The position numbers were made by a program, and so were the translations under genes. This document shows, in pieces, positions 55,440-64,000 of a stretch of DNA of 64,000 bases (the first letter of the stretch is position 1; each line of letters opens with the position of its first letter). Location: NCBI GenBank assembly GCA_040222995.1, contig JAVKBW010000016.1:494074-558073 (forward strand), given 5' to 3'. Source of the DNA: JAVKBW01 sp040222995 (GTDB taxonomy: Bacteria > Pseudomonadota > Alphaproteobacteria > UBA8366 > Aestuariispiraceae). The notes under the pieces were generated by a model. The model worked only from the letters and a program-made list of their open reading frames with translations, was not told the DNA's origin and made no database searches.

Positions 55440-56348
55440 ATGCCAAAAATAACATCACTAGTCGCACTATCATTGACAGCATTTCTTGCCCTTACTGCAT
55501 TGGCTTCGAACGCCGCTAATGCGGTTGAGGTCGAAACCAAAGAACCCATCAAGCTGATGTATACGAATACATCAGATTCCGACTTCATCTCGTATGTATT
55601 CGGGGAAATTCTGGAAGACGTTGGCTACAATGTCGAGTACGTCAATATCGACTACTTTGCGCATTTTGCCGCCGTTGAAACCGGCGACCTGCATTTGTCG
55701 ACGGGAGCCTGGGATTCAACAGGCTGGACCACGCTGAATGACCTTACCTCAAGAGGTAAAGTGGAGAACTATGGATCCACCGGCGTCGAAATTCAGGAAG
55801 GCTGGTGGTATCCAGCATATATCAAAGAAGCGTGCCCGGAACTCCCAAGCTGGACGGCATTGAAATCTGAGAAATGTGCCGCATCATTTGCCACTGCGGA
55901 AACCGCACCTGCGGGACGGTTTGTAGACGCGCCGAGTGACTGGGGAACCGGTGCCCGTGAACTTGCCGAGAGTCTCGGCCTGAATATCGAGGTTATCAGT
56001 GCCGGGTCCGCCGTTGCGCTGATAGCAACGATCAAAACATCTGTTGAAGCGGGCGAACCGGTAATCGGATACGGCTACACGCCACATTGGTTCATTGACA
56101 GTGTTGATGGCGGCTTTATCGATTTTGAGCAAGATTATGCCGGAACTGGCTATGTCTGGAAGATGGGCAACAAGGAACTGATGAGCCAGGTTCCGATCGC
56201 GTCCAGACTTTTGCACCTGTATACCCTCCCAACATCCGCCGTCGCATCGGCGATGGACCGCATCGACAACGACGGTGAGTCGATCAAGGCTGTGGCCCGG
56301 GAATGGGTGGAGAAGAACAGATCCACATGGCAAGCGTGGTTGCGATAG
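55440..56348 (+). CDS. glycine betaine/choline-type ABC substrate-binding protein (ProX-like)
   Basis: 302 residues from ATG 55440, behind GGAG; an earlier frame start at 55353 has no ribosome site. Sec signal peptide (cleavage near ANAVEV). OpuAC/ProX fold with the aromatic GAWDSTGWTTLNDL region and the C-terminal SAVASAMDRIDNDG. Binds a quaternary amine such as betaine, carnitine or choline. Confidence 0.9.
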   Translation: MPKITSLVALSLTAFLALTALASNAANAVEVETKEPIKLMYTNTSDSDFISYVFGEILEDVGYNVEYVNIDYFAHFAAVETGDLHLSTGAWDSTGWTTLNDLTSRGKVENYGSTGVEIQEGWWYPAYIKEACPELPSWTALKSEKCAASFATAETAPAGRFVDAPSDWGTGARELAESLGLNIEVISAGSAVALIATIKTSVEAGEPVIGYGYTPHWFIDSVDGGFIDFEQDYAGTGYVWKMGNKELMSQVPIASRLLHLYTLPTSAVASAMDRIDNDGESIKAVAREWVEKNRSTWQAWLR

Positions 56349-56610
56349 GCTCTGCAGCGCCGCTAGTCAGCCGATCATGAAGGATGTATTGCGCCGAGTT
56401 TTCAGAACATTTTTGCTATGTTGGGAAATTTGGAAACTCGGGCAATGCCGTGTCGGGAATGAAAACGTGAGCCCATATCCGTATCACTGTTTGGAACTAC
56501 GGATCACTCTGAACGCGCATACTTTACAAAGGTATTTCAGGTAACTGAGAAAAAATTAGGGTCGGTGCCGACCAGCATTCTTTCGAAATCTTTATGATAG
56601 AGTACTTCTG
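56349..56610. other. intergenic region between ProX-like and ProV-like genes
   Basis: 262 bases without a gene; a possible secondary promoter or processing site for proV. No hairpin with T-run found. Confidence 0.35.
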
Positions 56611-57630
56611 ATGAACACACAGCGACCGGTGCTGGAACTGGAAAACGTCAATAAAGTGTTCGGTGCCAACGCCGAGAAGACCGTCGCCAGACTTTGGCCT
56701 GACGCATCGAGCAAAACATTGCTTGAGCATGGGTTGATAGCAGCAGTCAGGGACGCCAGCTTCGTTGTGAGTAGGGGAGAAGTGTTCGTGATAATGGGAC
56801 TTTCCGGGTCAGGCAAGTCGACATTGTTACGGTGCATGACGACATTGCTGAACCCGACATCTGGAAGTATCCGGCTCGACGGTATCGACCTGGCGACAGC
56901 ACATGACAAAGACCTTGTGGCGCTGCGCCGGGAAAAGGTCAGCATGGTTTTCCAGAATTTCGCACTTCTGCCGCATCTAAGCGTACTGCAAAACATTGCT
57001 TTTCCTCTAAAGATCCGGGGGTTGGGGAGAATTCAGCGCGAAACGCAAGCACGGAAAATGGTTGAACTGGTTGGGCTCAACGGCCGTGAGGCATATTTCC
57101 CGCATGAGCTCTCGGGGGGGCAACAACAGCGGGTTGGTATAGCACGAAGCCTGGTGACAGAGCCCGAAGTCTGGTTCCTGGACGAGCCCTTTTCCGCTCT
57201 TGATCCGCTCATACGCCATGAAATGCAAAATGAACTCATTGCCCTGCAGAACCTGTTTCAGAAAACGATTGTCTTCATCACCCACGATTTCGATGAAGCC
57301 GTAAGAATTGCGGATCGAATCGCGGTTATGCGCGACGGCCGAATACTGCAGATCGGTACACCTGAAGAGTTGGTCGTGAATCCAGCCGACGCATACGTCA
57401 CGGAGTTCATACAGAACATACCACGAGAGAAAGTCCTAAGCGTTGGCTCCGTGATGGGGCCGGTTAACGAATCGGCCGTGCCCGACAACGCAATTCAGAA
57501 AGACAAGAAGCTGATCGATGTCGCCAAGAGGCTTCTGGAAAGCGATGACATCGTGAACGTTGTCGACGGAAATACCGTTGTGGGCTCGATTGGTCGCGCC
57601 AACATCATTTCAGTGTTGTTCAGAGAATGA
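56611..57630 (+). CDS. glycine betaine-type ABC ATPase (ProV-like)
   Basis: 339 residues: Walker A GLSGSGKST, signature LSGGQQQR, Walker B VWFLDEP, switch THDFDEA. The N-terminus has the ProV insert ASKTLLEHGLIAAVRDASF. Shorter than ProV (about 400) because the C-terminal tandem CBS region is reduced to about one CBS motif (DIVNVVDGNTVVGSIGRANI). Overlaps proW-like gene (ATGA). Confidence 0.93.
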   Translation: MNTQRPVLELENVNKVFGANAEKTVARLWPDASSKTLLEHGLIAAVRDASFVVSRGEVFVIMGLSGSGKSTLLRCMTTLLNPTSGSIRLDGIDLATAHDKDLVALRREKVSMVFQNFALLPHLSVLQNIAFPLKIRGLGRIQRETQARKMVELVGLNGREAYFPHELSGGQQQRVGIARSLVTEPEVWFLDEPFSALDPLIRHEMQNELIALQNLFQKTIVFITHDFDEAVRIADRIAVMRDGRILQIGTPEELVVNPADAYVTEFIQNIPREKVLSVGSVMGPVNESAVPDNAIQKDKKLIDVAKRLLESDDIVNVVDGNTVVGSIGRANIISVLFRE

Positions 57631-59609
57631 GCTTTGTGAAAGCCATAACAGGCTCTCCGGCTCTGCTTTTGCCATTAGGTGTCGCTATACTTCTCGTTAT
57701 TTCGCCGGATTCCGCAGAATGGGCTGTACGCTATCCCAAATCGTGGGCCTGGGATATTGCGTCGCCTTTGGGCGATGCACTCAAATATATAGCACGCGAT
57801 CTCGATCTGGGAGTTTTCATGTTCTCGGATATGACCCGTGCCGTTGGTGATGCAATTGATGCCCCGCTAAAATTTCTCAGGGGCATCCTATCAGATGGAT
57901 TTAAATTCTACCCTGATCAAGGTGACTCGTGGTCGATCTCGCCAATCCCCTGGGTTGGAATTACAATAGTTTGCACGGTTTTCGCGTTCTGGAACAGCGG
58001 TTGGCGGGTGGCTGCCATGACCGGGCTTAGCCTCGTCTGTTTCGCTTTGTTTGGTCTGTGGGAGTCAGCGATGGCCACGCTGGCGTCGGTCCTCGTGGCG
58101 GTTGCGATAACCATTGTTCTGGGCTTATGTCTCGGAGTCGTCGGCTATCGCAGCCGAAACATGGAGAAGATCCTTAATCCTCTATACGATATTGCACAAA
58201 CAACACCTGTATTCTCATATCTAGTGATGATCATCCTGTTATTCGGGTTTGGCCCTGTGTCAGCTTTGATCGCGACAGCCGTTTTTGCAACGCCACCAAT
58301 GGCCAGGGTAACCACACTGGCCTTGCAAAGTTTGCCCGCCAGTATCGGTGAGTTTGGATCGATCACCGGTTGCACCCCCTGGCAGAAAATGACCCTTGTC
58401 CTGCTTCCATCCGCGCGGACAGCGCTGCTGGTCGGGATGAATCAGGTTATAATGATGTCACTCGCGATGGTGATCATCGCATCAATCATTGGTGCCGGTG
58501 GCCTAGGATCCGATGTGCTTCGCGCGTTGAAATCGTTACGTATGGGTGAAGCCATCGAAGCGGGCTTCGCCATAACAATCATGGCCGTCTTGATGGATCG
58601 CCTTTCCCGCGATTTTGCCAACCGCAGGCCGGTACATAATACGGTCCGGCCCGCATGGTGGTCGCGGCACCGGCTTGCATTGATGGCAACTGGGGCGATT
58701 GCAGGTGCGCTGCTTTTGGCGCGTATCTTTCCGGAAATACAGAGTTTAAGCGAAACCTGGCAGATTTCCACGGGCAGTTTTTGGAACGATCAAATCGACG
58801 CGCTCAACAAAGGATACCGACAGCCAATCGGAGAGGTCAGGGATATATTCATTACCAACGTTATGGTGCCCACGAAAAGGCTTTTTCAAGGCATTCCCTG
58901 GCTCAGTTTCGTGCTATTTTCCTTCGTTCTGGGAACCTGGTTTGACGGATGGCGTGTTGGCCTCACTTGCGCATTGCTATTGCTCGTTCTTGCAGTAACG
59001 GGGATGTGGGAAAGGGCGATGATATCGCTTTATCTGGTCCTTCTGTCCGTGACGGTCGCACTGCCCATCGGACTTCCCATAGGCATATGGGCAGCCCTGA
59101 GTGATCGCGCAGACCGCGTTATCTCTGTGGTGATCGATACAATTCAGACACTGCCAACTTTCGTATATCTTATACCTGTCATAATGCTTTTCAGTATTGG
59201 CGACTTCCCCGCCTTGGTCGCGATTGTGTTATACGCCTTGCCGCCGGCAATTCGTTACACCAAGGAAGGCATCCGCGGAGTCCCTGTGTCTTTTCTGGAG
59301 GCAGCGAAAATGTCCGGATGTTCCAGGATGCAGACTCTCTCTCACGTCCAGATACCAATTGCTTTCCCGCAAATTCTGCTGGGCATCAACCAAACCGTAA
59401 TGCTTAGTTTTGGTATGCTAGTGATAACAGCCCTGGTGGGAACACGGGGGCTTGAGGAAACGACGCTGGATGCAATCGCCAAAGTTAAGCCCGGTACGGG
59501 TCTGATCGCCGGACTGGGGATTGCGATGCTGTCCATCGTGATTGATCGCCTCATTCGGGCATTGAGCAATCGTGCAGGAAAACATGCCCACCTTCAGCAG
59601 ATGGCATAG
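57627..59609 (+). CDS. double-length glycine betaine-type ABC permease (ProW-like fusion)
   Basis: 660 residues containing two permease units in tandem: the first about residues 100-330 (EAA-type segment GEFGSITGCTPWQKMTLVLL), the second about 430-650 (SFLEAAKMSGCSRMQTLSHV). Each ends with an IDRLxR-like motif (MDRLSRDF; IDRLIRAL). Such duplicated ProW proteins occur in alphaproteobacteria and would supply both halves of the channel. Overlaps the ATPase gene. Confidence 0.92.
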   Translation: MSFVKAITGSPALLLPLGVAILLVISPDSAEWAVRYPKSWAWDIASPLGDALKYIARDLDLGVFMFSDMTRAVGDAIDAPLKFLRGILSDGFKFYPDQGDSWSISPIPWVGITIVCTVFAFWNSGWRVAAMTGLSLVCFALFGLWESAMATLASVLVAVAITIVLGLCLGVVGYRSRNMEKILNPLYDIAQTTPVFSYLVMIILLFGFGPVSALIATAVFATPPMARVTTLALQSLPASIGEFGSITGCTPWQKMTLVLLPSARTALLVGMNQVIMMSLAMVIIASIIGAGGLGSDVLRALKSLRMGEAIEAGFAITIMAVLMDRLSRDFANRRPVHNTVRPAWWSRHRLALMATGAIAGALLLARIFPEIQSLSETWQISTGSFWNDQIDALNKGYRQPIGEVRDIFITNVMVPTKRLFQGIPWLSFVLFSFVLGTWFDGWRVGLTCALLLLVLAVTGMWERAMISLYLVLLSVTVALPIGLPIGIWAALSDRADRVISVVIDTIQTLPTFVYLIPVIMLFSIGDFPALVAIVLYALPPAIRYTKEGIRGVPVSFLEAAKMSGCSRMQTLSHVQIPIAFPQILLGINQTVMLSFGMLVITALVGTRGLEETTLDAIAKVKPGTGLIAGLGIAMLSIVIDRLIRALSNRAGKHAHLQQMA

Positions 59610-59626
59610 AGAGGTCTCGCCTGGTA

Positions 59627-60487
59627 TTATGACCAAGCGTTACGAATTTCCTGAAAATCTGATGTTGGTTTCCAGCCGAGCACTTCTCCAGCGAGCCGAC
59701 TGGAAACGATGGATGCGCGGGGGTTCATTTGAAATATTCCGGGCGTGGGAATTTCCGGAAGCGCGCTATATTTGTGCCGGTACCAATCCAGCGTCGGCTC
59801 GCTATGGGAGGTATCCTGCGCGCTTAGGAAGAATTCCCCGTAACGCCGGCGTTCGGTGTTGAGCGCCGCATGGAAGGCCTTTGCAACGTCACTGGCGGTT
59901 ACGTAGCAATAAAGATAGCGGGGCCTCGGGACGGCGATCGATACTGCATAATCAGGAAATGTTTCCGCCATAATTACGTCGACAGGGCGCAGGCACAGCA
60001 CACTCATATTGGTACCGTGGACGAAACTCCGCGCCATATTCTCAAGCAGCAATTTGCTGACACTGTAGGCGTCAACCGGTCGATTTTCGTGTCGTTCGTC
60101 AACCTGAAAATATTGAGGAATCCAGTCTTCCCGATTTTCTGACAGCCCTGTTGCTGCGACGCTTGAACAAAGTACCACCTTCTCGACGCCTGCCTCGGCC
60201 GATGCTTGAAGTACATGCCAGGATCCGCGGACATTAACATCAATGTATTTTTCGGGTAACACACGCCAATCGAAATCAATTGAGGCAAGGTGAATGACGG
60301 CATCTGCCCCTGAAACGGCGCGGCGTACGGAACCAATATCCAGAACATCAACTTGAATAAACTCTGTCTTTCGCGTCGGTGCAACGAGGTCGGCATTCAG
60401 GACGTCAAAATATGGGGCAAGCTCAGCGAGAAGGTATTTCCCGATCCGACCAGAGCCACCAAAGACAACAACACGTTTTTGAACCAT
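59627..60487 (-). CDS. NAD-dependent epimerase/dehydratase family protein
   Basis: 286 residues from the ATG at 60487 (MVQKRVVVFGGSGRIG); 60514 is another in-frame start. Extended SDR: GGSGRIG cofactor loop, VDAYSVSKLL giving YxxxK. Converges on the permease gene with 17 bases between stops. Substrate unknown. Confidence 0.88.
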   Translation of the reverse strand: MVQKRVVVFGGSGRIGKYLLAELAPYFDVLNADLVAPTRKTEFIQVDVLDIGSVRRAVSGADAVIHLASIDFDWRVLPEKYIDVNVRGSWHVLQASAEAGVEKVVLCSSVAATGLSENREDWIPQYFQVDERHENRPVDAYSVSKLLLENMARSFVHGTNMSVLCLRPVDVIMAETFPDYAVSIAVPRPRYLYCYVTASDVAKAFHAALNTERRRYGEFFLSAQDTSHSEPTLDWYRHKYSALPEIPTPGIFQMNPRASIVSSRLAGEVLGWKPTSDFQEIRNAWS

Positions 60488-60573
60488 TTCTTCCTGTTCC
60501 GGTATTGGGGGCATTGCCGCCGCAGAATTTTAGGATAATCGATCCATATCAAATATTCGGTTTTGGCGGTGCC

Positions 60574-61335
60574 TTATAGGCACTCGCCACCATCGACCAC
60601 CACGATCGAACCGGTCATGTATGATGCCTCATCCGAGAGGACAAAATAGACGACGTTTGATATCTCTTCGGGTGTGGCTATTCGAGATATGGGCAGTCCT
60701 TTTAACATTCCGGCTTCCATCTCTGTGGGGTCCAGATGTTCACCAATTTCCTTGTGTAACATAGGCGTATCAACGGGACCTGGTGCGACACAGTTAATCC
60801 GGACTCCCTGCGCCGTATGATCGACCGCCATACATTTTGTAAGCTGGTGGACTCCTCCCTTTGTTGCGCTGTAAATCGCCGATTTCGGATTGCCTGTGAA
60901 TGCAAATGTCGAACCGATATTGACAATTGAACCGCCGCCCGACTGCGTCATCAGCGGTATTGCAGCTTTGCAATTCAGGAAGACACCTTTCAGGTTTGTA
61001 TTAACAATACTGTCCCATTCCTCTGTCGTTGCATCGGGAATGGTATTTACCCGGTTGATGCCGGCAGAGTTGACTAAATAGTCGAGGCGTCCGTAAACCG
61101 TTTGGCAATCATCGTACAGTTTTTGCACCTGTTCTGGATTTGAGACATCCGCAATTCGGGGCAGAAACTCGCCGCTGTATTTTGCAGCAATTCTTTGTAC
61201 GCACTCGCTTGGGTCCCTGGCGTCGGCCAGTATGACAATGGCACCTTCCTTTGCTAGGCGCTCTGCCACTGCATAACCAAGACCAGAGTTGGCTCCGGTC
61301 ACGATCGCCACCCGACTGGTCAATTCCTCAGACAT
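60574..61335 (-). CDS. short-chain dehydrogenase/reductase
   Basis: 253 residues from ATG 61335, behind AGGGA. Motifs TGANSGLGYAVA, NSAG, YSATKGG (YxxxK). Same direction as the epimerase gene 86 bases on, so probably one operon. Substrate unknown. Confidence 0.9.
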   Translation of the reverse strand: MSEELTSRVAIVTGANSGLGYAVAERLAKEGAIVILADARDPSECVQRIAAKYSGEFLPRIADVSNPEQVQKLYDDCQTVYGRLDYLVNSAGINRVNTIPDATTEEWDSIVNTNLKGVFLNCKAAIPLMTQSGGGSIVNIGSTFAFTGNPKSAIYSATKGGVHQLTKCMAVDHTAQGVRINCVAPGPVDTPMLHKEIGEHLDPTEMEAGMLKGLPISRIATPEEISNVVYFVLSDEASYMTGSIVVVDGGECL

Positions 61336-61746
61336 TTTTGGTATCCCTATTCGTAGTGTTGGCAAGATTTAGAAGTGTATTCCCGGCAGTCGGGCCGAAC
61401 CCTGTGCCGCACCGGCGCAACCCGCATCACTGAATAGATATCAAGGTGAAGTGCTCAATTACTGCTGATAGAAATGTTATGATTCGAAATCTTGGGGTTC
61501 AACGTCTTTCCCTGCAAAAACGATTACATCTAAATCTTTGTTATAAAGATCAAAATTTCAGCATTTATTATGTGCGATGATTTCAAAATGCTGGTGAATC
61601 CAAACACCAGAAAATTAGATATAGAAATCAAACATTCAGTATTTTCTCACCGGTAGGGCTCATCGCATCTTGTTGAAGATATCTTGTGGACGACGAGCGC
61701 GATAGACCGACTCGTAACATGAAGATCAACCATTCTGGAGGATGCG
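61336..61746. other. divergent intergenic region (SDR / creatininase)
   Basis: 411 bases, AT-rich. Contains ATCTTT-5-AAAGAT (61534-61550) and a perfect CTGGTG-8-CACCAG inverted repeat (61591-61610), either of which might be an operator. No gene seen. Confidence 0.4.
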
Positions 61747-62526
61747 ATGAGCCGATCAGTGATGATTTCTGACCTCAGTTGGGATGAATATGAAAGACGA
61801 TTGAAGGACGAAGGAGCGATCGTGCTGGTACCCGTTGGTGCGGTCGAACAGCACGGATATCATCTTCCGCTTGGCACAGATTGGATGATGGCAAGCTATA
61901 TGGCGCAGCGCGCGGCGAAAGACGTCAACGGATTGGTCGCCGCTGCTGTCTCTTACGGGTATCGATCGCAAATTCGTACAGGCGGCGGCGGGCACCGATG
62001 CGGTACGATCAGTCTAGATGGTGAAACGCTGATCAATCTGGTGAAGAACCTCTTGGTTGAGTATGCACATGATGGCGCTAAGAAACTGGCAATTATTGAC
62101 GGTCATTTTGAAAACAGATTCTATCTGGACGAAGCGTGCCATCTGGCGATTCGCGACCTTCATCGAGATGGGATTGATAACGTAAAGATTGTCAAATTGA
62201 TGTATTCCGAACGGATTCATGAAACGACTATAGAAAAAATATACAAGGACAAAGTGTTTCCCGGCCTAGACCTTGAGCATGCCGGAGTGCTTGAGACATC
62301 TCTGATGCTGTATTGCTATCCTGATCATGTCGATATGGCAAAAATTGCAACCGAAGACCTGCCCAATTTTCCACCATACGATATTTTTCCTGTTGATCCG
62401 GATTGGGTGCCGACGTCCGGCGCGCTGTCGTCAGGAATCGGGTCAAGTGTCGAAATCGGGAAGTTACTGACGGAGGAGTTTGTAAAAAGCCTGGGCGTTT
62501 CCCTTAATCGAGAGTTCCCGAGCTAA
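61747..62526 (+). CDS. creatininase-family amidohydrolase
   Basis: 259 residues, metal-binding signature VGAVEQHGYHLPLGTD near residue 27 and DGHFEN near residue 118. Family members hydrolyse cyclic amides such as creatinine or formamidopyrimidines. GGAGGATG context before the ATG. Followed 72 bases later by the ureohydrolase gene. Confidence 0.9.
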   Translation: MSRSVMISDLSWDEYERRLKDEGAIVLVPVGAVEQHGYHLPLGTDWMMASYMAQRAAKDVNGLVAAAVSYGYRSQIRTGGGGHRCGTISLDGETLINLVKNLLVEYAHDGAKKLAIIDGHFENRFYLDEACHLAIRDLHRDGIDNVKIVKLMYSERIHETTIEKIYKDKVFPGLDLEHAGVLETSLMLYCYPDHVDMAKIATEDLPNFPPYDIFPVDPDWVPTSGALSSGIGSSVEIGKLLTEEFVKSLGVSLNREFPS

Positions 62527-62598
62527 CGGGTGTTAACAGACCAGCACTGACAGTTTCGTCAGCGTATTGCGCGCTAAACCTTGCTTCGGAGAACCGCT

Positions 62599-63597
62599 TT
62601 GAAAATCAACCTCACCAAACCGCCTTCTTGCTCCCCCAGTAGCTTTCTAGGGTTCCCTCTAGCGTTGGATTTGGACAATCTCGATGCAGATATCGCAATT
62701 CTTGGTGTCCCCTATGGACTTCCGTATGAAGTGGCGGATCAGGCGAATAACCAGAGCCACGCGCCGGACGCGATACGACACAATGCTCAGGATGCTGCCT
62801 GGGAAGAACCCCGTACCCGCGCCCACTTTGACTGGGATATTGGTGGACCATTGCTTGACGGGCGAGACATTAAGGTCGTTGATTGCGGGAATGTCACGGC
62901 AACACTGGATGATCCTATGGAGCATTATCGTCGTGCCGAAACAGCAGCGAAGAAGATTTTTGCATCTGGAGCAACCTTGATCACCCTTGGCGGAGATCAC
63001 GGTGTTCCGGTTCCAATCATGCGTGCATTACCCCGAGATAAGAAAGTCACACTTATTCACGTGGACGCACACCTAGATTGGCGTGACAACGTCAATGGCG
63101 TTACCGAGGGATACTCAAGCCCAATACGGCGTGCTTCTGAAATGGATTGGATTGACCATATTGTGCAAATTGGCTTGCGAGGAGTTGGAAGCGGCCGAAC
63201 TCAAGACGTCGAGGATGCCTACAAGTATGGGTGTGACATTGTAACGGCCTATGAAATGCACGACATTGGTATAGAGGCCGTTCTCGATCGGATACCAGAC
63301 CGTGGACCATATTACCTAACCATCGATGCAGATGGATTGGACCCCACCATAATGCCCGCAGTAACCGCACCAACACCAGGAGGCCTTAATTGGCTTCAGG
63401 TTCGCAAGTTGATCCACGGTCTGGTTAAAAAGGGCCGTGTATTGGGGATGGATTTGGTAGAAATTACACCGGAACTGGATCAGGGCAGCATTTCGCTGGT
63501 GCATGCTGAGAGACTCATCTGCAATTTTATCGGTGCTGCCGTTCGGGCAGATTACTACGAAAAGCAACGTTTAGGGCTCTCAGAACGGTGTAGGTAG
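62599..63597 (+). CDS. arginase/agmatinase-family ureohydrolase
   Basis: 332 residues from TTG 62599, behind CGGAG; an earlier TTG at 62581 is possible. Manganese ligands: GGDHGVP, VDAHLDW and TIDADGLDP. Splits a guanidino compound to urea and an amine. Family includes agmatinase and guanidinobutyrase; the creatininase-type neighbour points to a guanidino substrate, inferred. Confidence 0.9.
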   Translation: MKINLTKPPSCSPSSFLGFPLALDLDNLDADIAILGVPYGLPYEVADQANNQSHAPDAIRHNAQDAAWEEPRTRAHFDWDIGGPLLDGRDIKVVDCGNVTATLDDPMEHYRRAETAAKKIFASGATLITLGGDHGVPVPIMRALPRDKKVTLIHVDAHLDWRDNVNGVTEGYSSPIRRASEMDWIDHIVQIGLRGVGSGRTQDVEDAYKYGCDIVTAYEMHDIGIEAVLDRIPDRGPYYLTIDADGLDPTIMPAVTAPTPGGLNWLQVRKLIHGLVKKGRVLGMDLVEITPELDQGSISLVHAERLICNFIGAAVRADYYEKQRLGLSERCR

Positions 63598-64000
63598 GAT
63601 TCGAACGCTCAATTCCGAAATGATATTTGCTTCAGCTTTATCTCAGAAGATAACATTTTGTGCCTACATATGCCTTGTCTAAAGATGCAGAGGCAGTCAA
63701 AGCTTGGCATTGTTCTGCGTTCGATAAAGGTGCTTGCGTGTCCCCGCAACCAACACGCAAACGAAGACAGGGAGGGGTTAATCATTCATTGCGTACTGCG
63801 ATCACTACCTGGGGTTTTCTTGTGTCAGTCCTTGGGCCGCCAGTCATTTATTTTTGCGTCGGCATTGTCATGTGTGGACGACCCCTTTTGTGCAAGAACA
63901 AAGTTTATTTGATCTGATCTAAGTAGGATGCGGTCATGTGTCCGGCCTGTTTGCGCGGTGTCTATCGACCGCTGGCCCTGATGAAGTCCGCTTGTTGGGT
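63598..64000. other. 3' flank with no recognised gene
   Basis: 403 bases. Short open frames exist (about 63658-63917) but none resembles a known protein or has a clear ribosome site. The next gene may begin beyond the window. Confidence 0.4.

Noticed and set aside
63596..63606. T-arm-like AGGATTCGAAC after the ureohydrolase gene
   Set aside because: No other tRNA arms can be built around it on either strand.
1..64000. CRISPR array
   Set aside because: No regularly spaced short direct repeats were seen anywhere in the window, and no Cas-like protein is present.

Overview
The window reads as an alphaproteobacterial chromosome segment, probably from a marine or soil heterotroph. It has moderate GC, Tat-exported solute-binding proteins, many polyamine-, betaine- and amide-type ABC transporters, short-chain dehydrogenases and a Baeyer-Villiger monooxygenase. 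It is an accessory region: it holds relics of IS6 and IS66, one intact IS256 element, and two copies plus one fragment of integrase-core (IS481-like) elements. Genus and species cannot be fixed from the sequence alone.

Layout. 1-5.3 kb: a spermidine/putrescine-type ABC transporter (two permeases, Tat-type binding protein, ATPase) followed by a class III aminotransferase, with a small DksA/TraR zinc-finger gene converging on it. 5.8-7.2 kb: IS6 and IS66 relics. 7.4-18.7 kb: a LuxR-type response regulator and a hybrid histidine kinase facing each other, three small membrane proteins leading into an ethanolamine-permease-like APC transporter, two hypotheticals, and a complete branched-chain-type (Liv-like) ABC transporter. 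18.8-19.1 kb: another IS6 relic. 19.2-33.8 kb: a single-direction, mostly overlapping minus-strand operon for a bacterial microcompartment (BMC). 34.0-35.0 kb: a divergent AraC-type regulator. 35.2-36.3 kb: a degenerate IS. 36.5-39.0 kb: a GC-rich P-type ATPase. 39.3-43.3 kb: TetR regulator, Baeyer-Villiger monooxygenase and two SDRs. 43.4-45.8 kb: an IS256 element between a truncated mscS and a truncated GntR/HutC gene. 46.0-50.1 kb: thiolase, alpha/beta hydrolase and an orphan peptide-type binding protein. 50.3-52.0 kb: nested IS elements. 52.1-63.6 kb: GMC oxidoreductase, LysR regulator, glycine-betaine-type ABC transporter (ProX, ProV, double-length ProW), an epimerase, an SDR, a creatininase-family enzyme and an arginase/agmatinase-family enzyme.

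The main item is the BMC operon. It encodes, in transcription order, a Tat binding protein, ATPase and two permeases; an SDR; an APH-fold kinase; a class III PLP enzyme; a CoA-acylating aldehyde dehydrogenase with a C-terminal encapsulation-type helix; a BMC-T shell protein; a 145-residue protein with an encapsulation-like N-terminal helix; a BMC-P vertex protein; a BMC-H shell protein with two plausible starts; a second BMC-T; a cysteine hydrolase; and a B12-dependent diol dehydratase whose large and medium subunits are fused, plus its small subunit. The SDR, kinase, PLP enzyme and aldehyde dehydrogenase match the logic of the actinobacterial RMM (1-amino-2-propanol/aminoacetone) compartment. 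Adding a diol dehydratase suggests that two routes, from amino alcohol and from diol, converge on an aldehyde, probably propionaldehyde. The dehydratase keeps all its active-site residues but lacks the usual encapsulation peptides, and no reactivase is in the window. The neighbouring ethanolamine-type permease and Liv-type transporter may feed the same or related amine substrates; that link is inference.
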